Source of the DNA: CAZBSE01 sp964610385
GTDB lineage: Bacteria > Actinomycetota > Humimicrobiia > Humimicrobiales > Humimicrobiaceae
Direction of reading: 5' to 3'
Assembly: GCA_964610385.1 (NCBI GenBank)
Contig: CAZSXW010000006.1
Location: 1 to 64,000 of the forward strand
Length of the DNA: 64,000 nucleotides
The position numbers and the translations under genes were made by a program. The notes beneath the pieces are model-generated. The model saw only the letters and a program-made list of their open reading frames with translations, made no database searches and was not told the DNA's origin. Below, piece after piece: positions 16,365-25,083 of this stretch (position 1 is its first letter; every line of letters begins with the position of its first letter).

Positions 16365-17408
16365 ATGAAAACAATCAGGATTACGGATGAACAACTTAAA
16401 GATGATCCTGAAGTGCAATTAAAGAATTTTCGCAGGAATAAAAAATTTCTAGTAGCTGTAGATACAGATGGATGTATTACTGATAATATGAACGGGAAAC
16501 AAATGCTTATTTTCCATCCCCAGTTTATAGAATTTTATAATCTCTGGGGAATAGAATCTTATTATAGAGAATGTGCGGAATATTATAATTTATTTTCGAT
16601 ACACAGAGGCTGTAACAGGTTTGTTGCTGTAAGTCTTACCTTAAAAGCACTGGATAGAAGAAGGGATGTAAGAAAGATATTAGAGGAGAAAAATATAGGA
16701 CTTCCGAATGTTGACATGATCGACGGGTATATAGATTATTGTTCGAAAAACAAGCTGGGATTGGGCAACCCTGGCCTTAAAAAATATATAGATGAAAACC
16801 CAACTGATTTTTCCTTATACAAGCTTCTGGGATGGAGTGAAGCGGTAAACAGAACTTTTCCTTATATTTCCGTAAAAATTCCTGTTTTTGAAAATGTAAG
16901 GGAGAGTCTTAAACTTATATCAGAATATGCAGATATTATAGTAGTATCTAAGACACCATATACTGATCTTGTTAATTACTGGGAAAGACAGAAAATAGAT
17001 AATTATGTGCAAGTCATTGCTGGCCAGGAAATGGGATCCAAAAGACATCATATAAAATCAGCAAAAGATAATGGAGGATATTCCGATGATGAGATTTTAA
17101 TGATTGGCGATGGTAATGGGGATCTTAAAGCGGCAAAAGATAATGATGCATTATTTTATCCTATAATACCAGGCACAGAACAAAATGGCTGGAATAGTTT
17201 CCCATCAGCGTTTAATGAGTTCATAAAAAAACAATATAAAGGAGAATTTGAGAATAGTTTGCTACAAGAATTTAAAAAGGCACTACTGAATATTCCAGCC
17301 TGGGAAGAACCGGATTACAACCATATGAAAGCATATAGAGAAAAGCAGAATATTAGAAAAGAGATGTATTTAAAATTTAATCCTGGTGGGAGATTGTTTA
17401 TACTCTAA
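16365..17408 (+). CDS. HAD-superfamily hydrolase
   Basis: A 347-residue protein with the four haloacid-dehalogenase motifs: DTDGCITD (Asp33, Asp35) as motif I, VVSKTP as motif II, a lysine in the KRHHIK region as motif III and MIGDGNGD as motif IV. The region between motifs I and II is long (about 170 residues) and probably forms a cap domain that selects substrate. It is likely a phosphatase acting on a small sugar or sugar-acid phosphate, but the substrate is not visible. A GGAGG site precedes the start and it lies in the polyol operon between the PFK-like gene and the TIM-barrel gene. Confidence 0.72.
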   Translation: MKTIRITDEQLKDDPEVQLKNFRRNKKFLVAVDTDGCITDNMNGKQMLIFHPQFIEFYNLWGIESYYRECAEYYNLFSIHRGCNRFVAVSLTLKALDRRRDVRKILEEKNIGLPNVDMIDGYIDYCSKNKLGLGNPGLKKYIDENPTDFSLYKLLGWSEAVNRTFPYISVKIPVFENVRESLKLISEYADIIVVSKTPYTDLVNYWERQKIDNYVQVIAGQEMGSKRHHIKSAKDNGGYSDDEILMIGDGNGDLKAAKDNDALFYPIIPGTEQNGWNSFPSAFNEFIKKQYKGEFENSLLQEFKKALLNIPAWEEPDYNHMKAYREKQNIRKEMYLKFNPGGRLFIL

Positions 17409-17418
17409 AGGAGTGATA

Positions 17419-18255
17419 ATGAAGTATGGCATTGTGATATCAGTATCAAAAACTAAATTTGGTCCTGTAGTGTTTAAAGAAGATCTTTATAAAAACATTT
17501 TAAAAGTAAGTAAATTTAATTATGATGGGATCGAACTTGCCGTAAAGAAATCAAATAGTATTAATTTTAAGGAAGTGCGGAAATTAATTGAGAAAAATGA
17601 CTTAAAAGTAATTGCAGTTGGTACGGGACAAGTTTTTCATGACGAAGGGTTGAGTTTTACTGATACTAGCAGAAGTATAAGGAATGGAGCAATCCAGAGA
17701 GTAAAGGAGATTATTGATATAGCTTCATATTTTAATTCCTCAATTATTATTGGATTGATTAGAGGGAGAATAAGTTATTCTGATAATCATAATAAATTAA
17801 GGATTGCAGAAAGGAGAATATTTGAATGTCTGGAAAAATGTTTGTGTTATTCCAGTAATAAGAACATAAAGTTTTTAATCGAACCCATTAATAGATATGA
17901 AACCAATATTTTTAATAAAATAGAGGATATTGCTTTTTTTTTAAAAAGATTTGAAGGCAAGCTGGACTTAAAAAGAATTGGAATTTTAGCCGATACGTTT
18001 CATATGAATATTGAGGAACCAATTATTGAAGAAAGCATTAATAATCATGCTGAGTTAATTTCTCATATACATCTTGCAGATAGTAATAGACTGGCACCTG
18101 GATTTGGTCATTTAGATTTTTTTGAAATTATGAAGGTTTTAAAAAAAAATAAGTATGAAGGATTTCTGTCATTTGAGATATTCCCATATCCAGATTCGGA
18201 TACGGCAGCAAAAAAAGCTTTGGAATTTATGAAAAGTATTAATTCAGAGCAATAA
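17419..18255 (+). CDS. TIM-barrel sugar isomerase/epimerase (possible IolO)
   Basis: A 278-residue protein of the xylose-isomerase-like TIM barrel (AP endonuclease 2) family. Metal-ligand motifs are present: IEPINRYE, ADTFHMNIEE, HIHLADSNR and FEIFP, giving the usual Glu-Asp-His-Glu set. The frame is open from 17386, but AAAGGAG directly before ATG 17419 fixes the start. In Thermotoga a protein of this fold (TM0416, IolO) converts 5-keto-L-gluconate to D-tagaturonate, the step needed between iolN and uxaE here, so I propose that role. It is the last gene of the operon; about 420 bp follow without a recognisable gene. Confidence 0.72.
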   Translation: MKYGIVISVSKTKFGPVVFKEDLYKNILKVSKFNYDGIELAVKKSNSINFKEVRKLIEKNDLKVIAVGTGQVFHDEGLSFTDTSRSIRNGAIQRVKEIIDIASYFNSSIIIGLIRGRISYSDNHNKLRIAERRIFECLEKCLCYSSNKNIKFLIEPINRYETNIFNKIEDIAFFLKRFEGKLDLKRIGILADTFHMNIEEPIIEESINNHAELISHIHLADSNRLAPGFGHLDFFEIMKVLKKNKYEGFLSFEIFPYPDSDTAAKKALEFMKSINSEQ

Positions 18256-18610
18256 TCAATGTTTCCATATACTTAGTCCATACATGGGTTATCTGAAATC
18301 TGAAGGTAATTGCTGCTTCATTCTATAAAAAAAGATGGTGAAGAGCTGCTATTGTGCTATGTTCCCAGTCTAGTATAAGTCATAGTCCGCTTTTTTATAA
18401 TTGTATTTTAGTACATGATAGTGTTTTTATAAAGCTGAAGGATCTTATTACGGTTTTTTAAATTTTAAAACTTAAATAATATATAATCCGGATTTGCTGG
18501 TACCAATTTATCCTAAGTTTATAATGAAAATGAGTTCTTATACTGCAGTTGAAATTTGCAAACTAATCTTATTAAAATCTCAAGAATTTATATAGTCTAA
18601 GACTGAACTA
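18256..18610. other. Intergenic stretch with no recognisable gene
   Basis: About 350 AT-rich bases between the polyol operon and the promoter of the PadR/exporter operon. No frame longer than a few dozen codons with a ribosome binding site stands out, and I do not see a strong terminator hairpin. A short run of six T at about 18391-18396 follows only a weak 5-bp stem. Confidence 0.5.
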
Positions 18611-18670
18611 TTGACACAGTTTTTATTTTTAGTAAAATGTATTGACTTTAATATATATTTAATTTAATTT
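18611..18670 (+). promoter_or_regulatory. Tandem promoters for the PadR/ABC-2 operon
   Basis: TTGACA at 18611-18616 and TAAAAT at 18633-18638 with a 16-base spacer form a good sigma-70-type promoter. A second pair, TTGACT at 18642-18647 and TAATTT at 18665-18670 with a 17-base spacer, would start transcription almost on the ATG at 18678. The gene has no ribosome binding site, so leaderless translation from the second promoter is plausible. Confidence 0.55.
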
Positions 18671-18677
18671 TACTATT

Positions 18678-19235
18678 ATGTGTTCCGGTAAAAAAGATAA
18701 AAATTACAGCAGCAAAGAAAAAGATAACTTGCCTTTTGAGGAGGAAATTAGGAAGATTATCAAGGATAAAATAAGCAAGGATCCTGATAAATTTATAGAA
18801 AAAATGCTGGGAAAATTTAAAAATCACTGGGTATTTGGTAGGAGAAGTTTTATATCCTGGCAGGAATGTCCAGATATAAATCCATTTGTTAATATGATAT
18901 TAACCCGAAGCGGCCTTCTTCCCCTTTATACTCTACACCTTCTTGAAGGTAGAGAAATGTTTGGAAATGAGATTATAAATGAAATAGAGAAGAGAACTTC
19001 GGCAGCGTGGAGCCCTAATCCAGGAGCGATATATCCTCTACTTAAGGAACTAGAAGAAAGGCAGTTTGTGGAGGGACGCTGGAATCTGGAAGAAGAACAC
19101 CCAAGGCGAATTTACAGATTAACTGATAAGGGAAAACAGGAATATAAAGTACTAAAAATTATTCTGGAAAAACATTTGAAGCAGGCAATAGGGATATTCC
19201 AAAAGATTTATAATGAATTGTTTCATAAAGTATGA
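18678..19235 (+). CDS. PadR-family transcriptional regulator
   Basis: A 185-residue protein. The first 75 residues are a charged extension not typical of PadR proteins. The PadR winged helix follows from about residue 80 (LPLYTLHLLEGREMFGNEIINEIE, then SPNPGAIYPLLKELEERQFV, the recognition helix and wing), ending with a C-terminal helix for dimerisation. PadR genes are often placed directly before ABC-2 exporters and repress them; the two exporter genes follow 46 bp downstream. No Shine-Dalgarno sequence is visible before the ATG, and a promoter ends seven bases upstream, so the message may be leaderless. Confidence 0.82.
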   Translation: MCSGKKDKNYSSKEKDNLPFEEEIRKIIKDKISKDPDKFIEKMLGKFKNHWVFGRRSFISWQECPDINPFVNMILTRSGLLPLYTLHLLEGREMFGNEIINEIEKRTSAAWSPNPGAIYPLLKELEERQFVEGRWNLEEEHPRRIYRLTDKGKQEYKVLKIILEKHLKQAIGIFQKIYNELFHKV

Positions 19236-19281
19236 AACTAGAGTAAAATCAGTGAATAAAAAAAATGAGATTTAATATAAA

Positions 19282-20280
19282 ATGAGTGAAGCAGATATAA
19301 ATCACAATATAATTGAAGTAAAGAACCTGGTCAAGCAGTTTAAGAAAGTAAAAGCGGTTGATGACATAACTTTTTCGGTAAAAGAAGATGAGATATTCGG
19401 TTTTTTAGGCCCTAATGGTGCAGGTAAGACTACTACTATAAATATTATATGCACGCTTTTATCAAAGACTTCCGGTGAAGTCATATTAAACGGCCATGAT
19501 GTGACCAGGGAGAGAAATGAAATTAGAAATTGTATCGGGATGGTATTTCAGGACCCCAGTCTTGATGATAGGCTGACAGCGCTTGAGAATCTATATTTCC
19601 ACGGCCTTTTATATAATATACCCAGAGGAGAGATGAAGAAAAGATCCGAAGAAGTGCTGGAGATGGTAAACCTTTCTGACAGGAAGAACAGCCTGGTCAT
19701 GACTTATTCCGGTGGTATGAAAAGAAGACTGGAGATTGCAAGAGGACTTCTTCATTATCCAAAAATCTTATTTTTGGATGAGCCTACTCTCGGTCTTGAT
19801 CCCCAGACCAGAAATAAAATATGGAATTATATTATAAAGCTAAAAAAGAGCAAGAAGATAACTATATTTCTTACCTCACATTATATGGAAGAAACGGAGA
19901 TATGCGACCGGATAGCTATTATAGATGAAGGGAAGATAATTGCTCTGGACACTCCGGATAACCTTAAAAACACTATCGGCGGGGATATCATAACAATACT
20001 TTCGGAAGATAATATTAAATTAAAAAATCATATAAGAGAAATAGCCGGTGTTGAAGTACATGATGCACAGGAAGGAAAAATCAGATTTGAGGTAAAGGAC
20101 AGTTCAAGCTTTATTCCTAGGTTCATCAAAAACAGCCCGGTAAAAATTTTATCCATAAGTGCCAGGAAGCCTACATTAAATGATGTTTTTCTTGATCTTA
20201 CCGGAAGGGAAATAAGGGAAGAGAATGCCAGCGCTAAAGACGCTATGAGAACGCGTATGAGGAGGAGAATGCGACATTGA
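19282..20280 (+). CDS. ABC-2 exporter ATPase (DrrA/CcmA-like)
   Basis: A 332-residue ATPase of the daunorubicin-resistance type. Walker A is GPNGAGKTT (about residues 44-52), the Q-loop MVFQDPSL, the signature YSGGMKRRLEIARG, and Walker B ILFLDEPTLGLD, followed by the H-loop LTSHYMEE. The C-terminal 80 residues form the usual accessory domain, ending in a very basic tail (RTRMRRRMRH). It pairs with the permease that follows, with which its stop codon overlaps. The exported compound could be a lipid, peptide or drug; nothing in the sequence tells which. Confidence 0.88.
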   Translation: MSEADINHNIIEVKNLVKQFKKVKAVDDITFSVKEDEIFGFLGPNGAGKTTTINIICTLLSKTSGEVILNGHDVTRERNEIRNCIGMVFQDPSLDDRLTALENLYFHGLLYNIPRGEMKKRSEEVLEMVNLSDRKNSLVMTYSGGMKRRLEIARGLLHYPKILFLDEPTLGLDPQTRNKIWNYIIKLKKSKKITIFLTSHYMEETEICDRIAIIDEGKIIALDTPDNLKNTIGGDIITILSEDNIKLKNHIREIAGVEVHDAQEGKIRFEVKDSSSFIPRFIKNSPVKILSISARKPTLNDVFLDLTGREIREENASAKDAMRTRMRRRMRH

Positions 20281-21047
20281 AAAAAGAACTGACCGGGATT
20301 TATACAATATGGCTGAGGGATATTAAAAGATATTTCAGAGACAAACCAAGGATAATAGGATCATTTGCCCAGCCTATACTTTTTTTATTTGTACTGGGGA
20401 CTGGAATTGCCAGCTCTTTCAGCACGTTTGGGGGTGGAGGTGGTAAGGAATTTCTTAATTTCATGTTTCCCGGTATTGTTGGAATGACTGTACTATTTAC
20501 ATCTTTTTTCAGTGCCATGTCTATTGTATGGGACAGAGAGTTCGGATTCTTAAGAGAAGTCCTTGTAGCGCCGATATCCAGGACCTCTATAGTGGTAGGA
20601 AAACTGCTCGGCGGTTCGACCATAGCTTTGATCCAGGGTTCTATAATACTGCTTTTTAGTCCACTCCTTAATATACCCATTAATTTTATAATATTCTTTA
20701 AAGTGCTGGGTATCATGTTTTTAGTCGCTATGACCATCTCTACCATGGGGATTATACTGGCTTCTGTAATAAAATCCATGCAGGCTTTTCAGGTAATAAC
20801 CAATTTTCTGCTTATGCCCATGTTTTTTCTTTCAGGTGCTCTTTTTCCTTTAAATAATACGGTTGAATGGATGAATATTGTTTCTAAAATCAATCCCCTT
20901 TCTTACGGGATTGATGCAATGAGGTTTGCAATATTAAATGATTCTTCCCTCCAGTTATATCCACTATGGTTAAATATTATAGTATTGCTGTCTTTGATAG
21001 TGGTTTTTAGTATATTAGGAGCTTTCTTGTTCAACAGGCAGGAATAA
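20277..21047 (+). CDS. ABC-2 exporter permease
   Basis: A 256-residue membrane protein with six hydrophobic segments and the ABC-2 family stretches (SIVWDREFGFLREVLVAP, then the GAL-FPL motif near residue 195). A TTG start at 20277 overlaps the ATPase stop as TTGA, and GGAGGAG about nine bases upstream supports it. It forms the membrane half of the exporter with the preceding ATPase, two copies of each being expected. It is the last gene of the PadR operon, since the next gene is on the other strand and converges at 21062. Confidence 0.87.
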   Translation: MKKELTGIYTIWLRDIKRYFRDKPRIIGSFAQPILFLFVLGTGIASSFSTFGGGGGKEFLNFMFPGIVGMTVLFTSFFSAMSIVWDREFGFLREVLVAPISRTSIVVGKLLGGSTIALIQGSIILLFSPLLNIPINFIIFFKVLGIMFLVAMTISTMGIILASVIKSMQAFQVITNFLLMPMFFLSGALFPLNNTVEWMNIVSKINPLSYGIDAMRFAILNDSSLQLYPLWLNIIVLLSLIVVFSILGAFLFNRQE

Positions 21048-21061
21048 AAACTTGTTCAATT

Positions 21062-21892
21062 TCAGGATATAATACTTGCTTCGTTTAAAATTTTTAACAC
21101 TGCACCGTGGTCTGCTCCTATCAGGTTGGTCAATTTATCAATATTGCAGTCTGCTAGTTCTTTAACCAGTATGATATTGTAATCAAACAATTTATCTTTC
21201 TGCTTTTCAGTGATTGTAGAAAGGATGCTTATGGGATATAAATTTTTGGTTTCTATAAAATACTGCAGGTTTTTTGTCTTTGGATAATGCCAGGCTAGAA
21301 TATTTAAGCCTACACAGTTGCAATATTTTACTGCATCTGATGTACATTTGGTATTAGTAACTAGCCAGGCTTCAAGCTTGTTATTATCGCTGTCTTTTAT
21401 TCCACCGGCTTTTTTTATATCCAGAAACCTGCTGTAGATATAAAGAGCGGTTTTTATATCAGACTTTATTCCTGGTGAGTTATGATATTTACATTCTATC
21501 AGGTAGGTATTGTTATTTCTTTCTGCTACTACATCTACTTCATGTTCAACGCAGTAGCCCTTTATGATCTGTCCTACTTCCGTAGCAAAACCATGTTCTC
21601 CGAGTATTTTTGCTATATATTTTTCAAAAATATAACCCTCCGGGCCCATATTCATAATAGCTCTTTTCAAGGTATATTTGAGTGCCACTTTGGGCTCCAT
21701 CACTTTTAACTGGTCCAGTGCCTTTTGATGGATCTCGCCAGTACTCATATTATGTTTTATTTTCTTACTTATCGTTTTGGCGGCTTCTGTGGCGATCTCG
21801 GAGGAGGCTCCGGCTTTTTTGAAAGATGAATTTATTTTTTCCTCATTGTACAGTTCTTTTTTACCATCGGCTTTTATAATATACTTTTCCAT
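21062..21892 (-). CDS. ATP-cone / PD-(D/E)XK restriction-like endonuclease
   Basis: A 276-residue protein of three parts. Residues 1-85 are an ATP-cone domain (I-KADGKKE-YNEEKI..., the nucleotide-binding regulatory module of ribonucleotide reductases and NrdR). Residues 90-200 are a Mrr-like nuclease core with EVDVVAE (Asp120) and LIECKYH (Glu133, Lys135), a complete D...E-x-K site. The C-terminal 60 residues resemble a helix-hairpin-helix region. Such ATP-cone nucleases are known only from annotation and have no settled role; nucleotide-gated DNA cleavage is an inference. It stands alone, converging with the exporter operon. Confidence 0.75.
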   Translation of the reverse strand: MEKYIIKADGKKELYNEEKINSSFKKAGASSEIATEAAKTISKKIKHNMSTGEIHQKALDQLKVMEPKVALKYTLKRAIMNMGPEGYIFEKYIAKILGEHGFATEVGQIIKGYCVEHEVDVVAERNNNTYLIECKYHNSPGIKSDIKTALYIYSRFLDIKKAGGIKDSDNNKLEAWLVTNTKCTSDAVKYCNCVGLNILAWHYPKTKNLQYFIETKNLYPISILSTITEKQKDKLFDYNIILVKELADCNIDKLTNLIGADHGAVLKILNEASIIS

Positions 21893-21954
21893 AAATGTTT
21901 AAGATATAATTTCTCTTAGATATTATATCATTTTTTAAAAAGGATAATCTTAAC

Positions 21955-22101
21955 TTGTTTCCAGGTCAAGACATTGATTTTAAGTTAAAAGTTTTTAATT
22001 TTACCATGATCTTATTTGTAGCAATCGTATTATCCTGGGAAGCAGCGACGGCTGTGGCAGAAGAAGGTTTGATTGAAAAATGTCTTAGGATATTGTATTG
22101 A
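21955..22101 (+). CDS. Possible small membrane ORF in a 330-bp gap (doubtful)
   Basis: The gap from 21893 to 22225 holds no clear gene. A TTG-initiated frame of 48 codons (21955-22101) contains a hydrophobic stretch FTMILFVAIVLSW and is preceded by AAGGA at a longish distance. It matches nothing I know. The following 100 bases have short cysteine-containing frames that could be remnants of a decayed gene. I list it as the only thing visible in this gap. Confidence 0.15.
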   Translation: MFPGQDIDFKLKVFNFTMILFVAIVLSWEAATAVAEEGLIEKCLRILY

Positions 22102-22225
22102 AGTATTTAAGCGTCGTGATTATAGGGTGGAGATCTGCGGAGGATGTGATAAGGGAGTGGTTTGTAGAAGGTAGTTAAGTCAGGTATTATTATAAGATGT
22201 AAAGAAATCTTTCAGTCATAAGCTA

Positions 22226-23089
22226 ATGAGTATAGTAAAAAGTAAAAACAAGAATCTTATTTACCCTGGTCTTCTATGGTTTTTTATTTTTTTCCTTCTA
22301 CCGCTTTCGGTCATATTAATATATTCATTGACTATAGGCACCCTATTTTCCGGGGAACCAGTAAAATTAACGTTTGAGAATTTTATTGTTATTTTCCAGA
22401 AAAAACATTACCTTACAATACTTTTGAGATCCCTTAAGATAAGCTCTCTTACTACGGTCTTTTCCATAATATTCTCATATCCTGTTGCTTTTTATCTGGC
22501 TAAAAGAACCAGATTTGACAAGGTGCTGGTAGTGGTTTTGATGATACCTTTCTGGATAAATTATCTTATAAGGACTTTTGCCTGGAAACTGATACTTTCC
22601 GAAAACGGAGTTTTAAATCAATTCCTCCTGTGGCTGGGTGTCATTGATGAACCGTTGAGAATACTATACAGTCAGACTTCTGTCCTGCTGGGGCTTATAT
22701 ATACTTATACCCCGATGATGGTGCTACCGCTGTATGCATCACTTTTAAGAATCGATGATTCCCTTATAGAAGCATCGCTGGATCTGGGAGCATCGAGAGC
22801 AAGGTCTTTTTTTGATATAACTTTTAAGTTGAGTCTGACCGGGATTTTTGCGGGGACACTTCTGGTATTTATACCTGCTCTGGGTTCTTTTGCCATACCG
22901 GCTATACTCGGCGGAACAGATTCGGTAATGATCGGAAATATAATAGAGAATCAGTTCAGTAAAATAGGTGACTGGAATTTCGGTTCTGCCTTTACTGTTG
23001 CACTGGCGCTGCTTTCAATAGCTCTGGTACTGTTTTATTCGAAAATATTTGGGCTGGAATCGATTTATAAAAATAGAGATACTGTTTAG
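22226..23089 (+). CDS. potB: Spermidine/putrescine ABC transporter permease PotB
   Basis: A 287-residue permease with about six membrane segments and the binding-protein-dependent EAA loop seen as EASLDLGASRARSFFDITF near residue 180. The FWINYLIRTFAWKLIL segment is typical of PotB. It begins a four-gene set in the order potB-potC-potD-potA, with 11-55 bp spacing, encoding a polyamine importer. No convincing ribosome binding site precedes the ATG, and the promoter is not obvious in the preceding gap. Confidence 0.9.
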   Translation: MSIVKSKNKNLIYPGLLWFFIFFLLPLSVILIYSLTIGTLFSGEPVKLTFENFIVIFQKKHYLTILLRSLKISSLTTVFSIIFSYPVAFYLAKRTRFDKVLVVVLMIPFWINYLIRTFAWKLILSENGVLNQFLLWLGVIDEPLRILYSQTSVLLGLIYTYTPMMVLPLYASLLRIDDSLIEASLDLGASRARSFFDITFKLSLTGIFAGTLLVFIPALGSFAIPAILGGTDSVMIGNIIENQFSKIGDWNFGSAFTVALALLSIALVLFYSKIFGLESIYKNRDTV

Positions 23090-23100
23090 GTTAAATAGAG

Positions 23101-23901
23101 ATGAAAAATAAAAGACCATTTTTTTTAACAATATATACCGGAATATTTTTCCTTTATATCTTTGTTCCCATAATCCTTATTTTCATATTTGCATGGAACA
23201 GCGGTGAAGGTTACAGTTTCCCGCTGGAGGGTTTTACCTGGAAGTGGTTTGCAGAGCTATTCAGGGATCAGCTGGCAAAGAAAGCAATCGGAAATAGTGT
23301 CATTATTGCTTTTTCCTCGGCTACGATTTCAACGGTACTGGCAACGTTTTTATCCATAGGTCTCCTTAAAGGTCTGACCGGTAGGCGCGGTCTTTATATG
23401 ATTTTACTTATACTTCCAGTAATAATGCCCAGTCTGACTATAGGAATATCTGCTCTGGTATTCTTCAGGACCATAAACATTCCACTTGGAATACCTGTAG
23501 TGATTTTATCTCATGTATCTATATGCATGAGTTATGTTTTCTTAATACTGATGGGGAGGATTGAAGGATTGCCGTTGAGCCTGCAGGAGGCTTCGGTTGA
23601 TCTCGGTGCGAGCTGGTTCTCGAGTGTCAGGGATATAATACTACCGGTTTTAATACCTGCTGCGGTGGCAGGATGGCTGTTTGCTTTTATGATAAGCTGG
23701 AATGAGTTCATAATAACCTATTTTTTAGTAGGTAATAATCTTACCCTTCCAGTCTATATATTTTCCCAGCTGAGATTTGGCATTTCGCCAAAAGTAAATG
23801 TTATATCGGTTCTTATAACTTTATTTTCTTTAAGTATGATAGCGATTCTTGTAGCCAGCAGAAAAATTTATGAAAAAGTCTTGGTGAAGAGAAAGCAGTA
23901 A
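23101..23901 (+). CDS. potC: Spermidine/putrescine ABC transporter permease PotC
   Basis: A 266-residue membrane permease, partner of PotB. It has about six hydrophobic segments, the FAWNSGEGYSFPLEGFTWKWF region typical of PotC near the N-terminus, and an EAA loop (QEASVDLGASWFSSVRDIILP) near residue 160. It starts 11 bp after potB. The gene is complete and shows no disruption. Confidence 0.9.
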   Translation: MKNKRPFFLTIYTGIFFLYIFVPIILIFIFAWNSGEGYSFPLEGFTWKWFAELFRDQLAKKAIGNSVIIAFSSATISTVLATFLSIGLLKGLTGRRGLYMILLILPVIMPSLTIGISALVFFRTINIPLGIPVVILSHVSICMSYVFLILMGRIEGLPLSLQEASVDLGASWFSSVRDIILPVLIPAAVAGWLFAFMISWNEFIITYFLVGNNLTLPVYIFSQLRFGISPKVNVISVLITLFSLSMIAILVASRKIYEKVLVKRKQ

Positions 23902-23956
23902 ACTGTTTTTTAAATCTCTTGATAAAGTATAATAAGAAAAATAGGAGGAGGTTTTT

Positions 23957-25045
23957 ATGAAGATAATAAAATCTATCATTATTGTGATAGTGGTTATTTT
24001 CTTACTTTTAATTGCTTTTCCAGCCTGTAAGGGTGGAGCAGCGCCGGGAGAGCTGGATGTATATGTCTGGGAAGGATATCTGCCTGAGGAAGTCGCAGAA
24101 ATGTTTGAAGAGGAATCCGGCATAAAACTGAATATAAACCTTATAGCAGATAACGGATCAATCTTTACCCTGCTTAAGGGCGGAGGCCATGCAGATATTA
24201 TTATGCCTACGCAGAATCAGGTCAACCGTTTCTACACCGAAGATCTTGCTCAGCCTCTTGATTTGGATAAAATACCTAACTATGAAAATGTTTCTGAATC
24301 CTTCAAAGATCAGAGCTGGAGTATGTGGGATGGTAATCAGATGGGAACAGGGGATACCTATGTGATAGCTTATGTATTTGGGACAAGCGGCATTGTGGTA
24401 AATACTGAAAAATATACCGGCTCACTTGAAGGAATTGGCTGGGAAATATTATTTGATCCGGAGCTTAAGTCAAGAGTATCTTCAAGGAACTCTGCAGAGT
24501 CGCTGATGATATGCCTGGATCTTATGGGAATCCCCAGAGAAAATCTTATGACTGATACCCAAGGAACACTTGATGCTATAAGGGATAAGGCAATTGAACT
24601 AAAAAATAATGTGCGTAAATTTTATGACACCGGTTCCGAGCTGCTTGACCTCCTAAAAAATGAAGAAGTATGGGTTAGTCATATCTGGGATGGTGGGGGC
24701 AGGAAACTTGCAGCCTCTGATCCGAAATTTAAGTATATACTGCCCTCAACCGGTGGCTTCGGATGGACTGATACATTTATGATACCTGCTGATGCAGTAA
24801 ATCCCGAAGGTGCGCATAAGTTTATAGATTTCATGCTCAGGACTGACATTGCAGCTTTAGTGACTACCGATGGCGGCTATTCAACTACAGTTAAGGGTTC
24901 AATAGATCTGGCAGAAGGAATAGATAAAGAACTGTATGTATTTACAGATGAAGAACTTGCAAATCTTGTATGGCAGTTGAATTTCTCTGAGGATGTGATC
25001 AAGGCCTACAATGATTTCTGGGAAGAACTCTCGACTGTCGATTAA
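23957..25045 (+). CDS. potD: Spermidine/putrescine-binding lipoprotein PotD
   Basis: A 362-residue extracellular binding protein. A signal sequence with lipobox FPAC predicts lipidation at Cys24. The mature protein starts with the family stretch LDVYVWEGYLPEEV and contains the PotD-like blocks DIIMPTQNQV, YVFGTSGIVVNT and SHIWDGGGRKLA. It delivers polyamines to PotB/PotC. A strong AGGAGG site precedes the start, consistent with the high binding-protein levels needed. It lies between potC and potA. Confidence 0.9.
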   Translation: MKIIKSIIIVIVVIFLLLIAFPACKGGAAPGELDVYVWEGYLPEEVAEMFEEESGIKLNINLIADNGSIFTLLKGGGHADIIMPTQNQVNRFYTEDLAQPLDLDKIPNYENVSESFKDQSWSMWDGNQMGTGDTYVIAYVFGTSGIVVNTEKYTGSLEGIGWEILFDPELKSRVSSRNSAESLMICLDLMGIPRENLMTDTQGTLDAIRDKAIELKNNVRKFYDTGSELLDLLKNEEVWVSHIWDGGGRKLAASDPKFKYILPSTGGFGWTDTFMIPADAVNPEGAHKFIDFMLRTDIAALVTTDGGYSTTVKGSIDLAEGIDKELYVFTDEELANLVWQLNFSEDVIKAYNDFWEELSTVD

Positions 25046-25083
25046 TAAATGGGGCAAATCAAGTCCGGATATTTTAAAAATTT

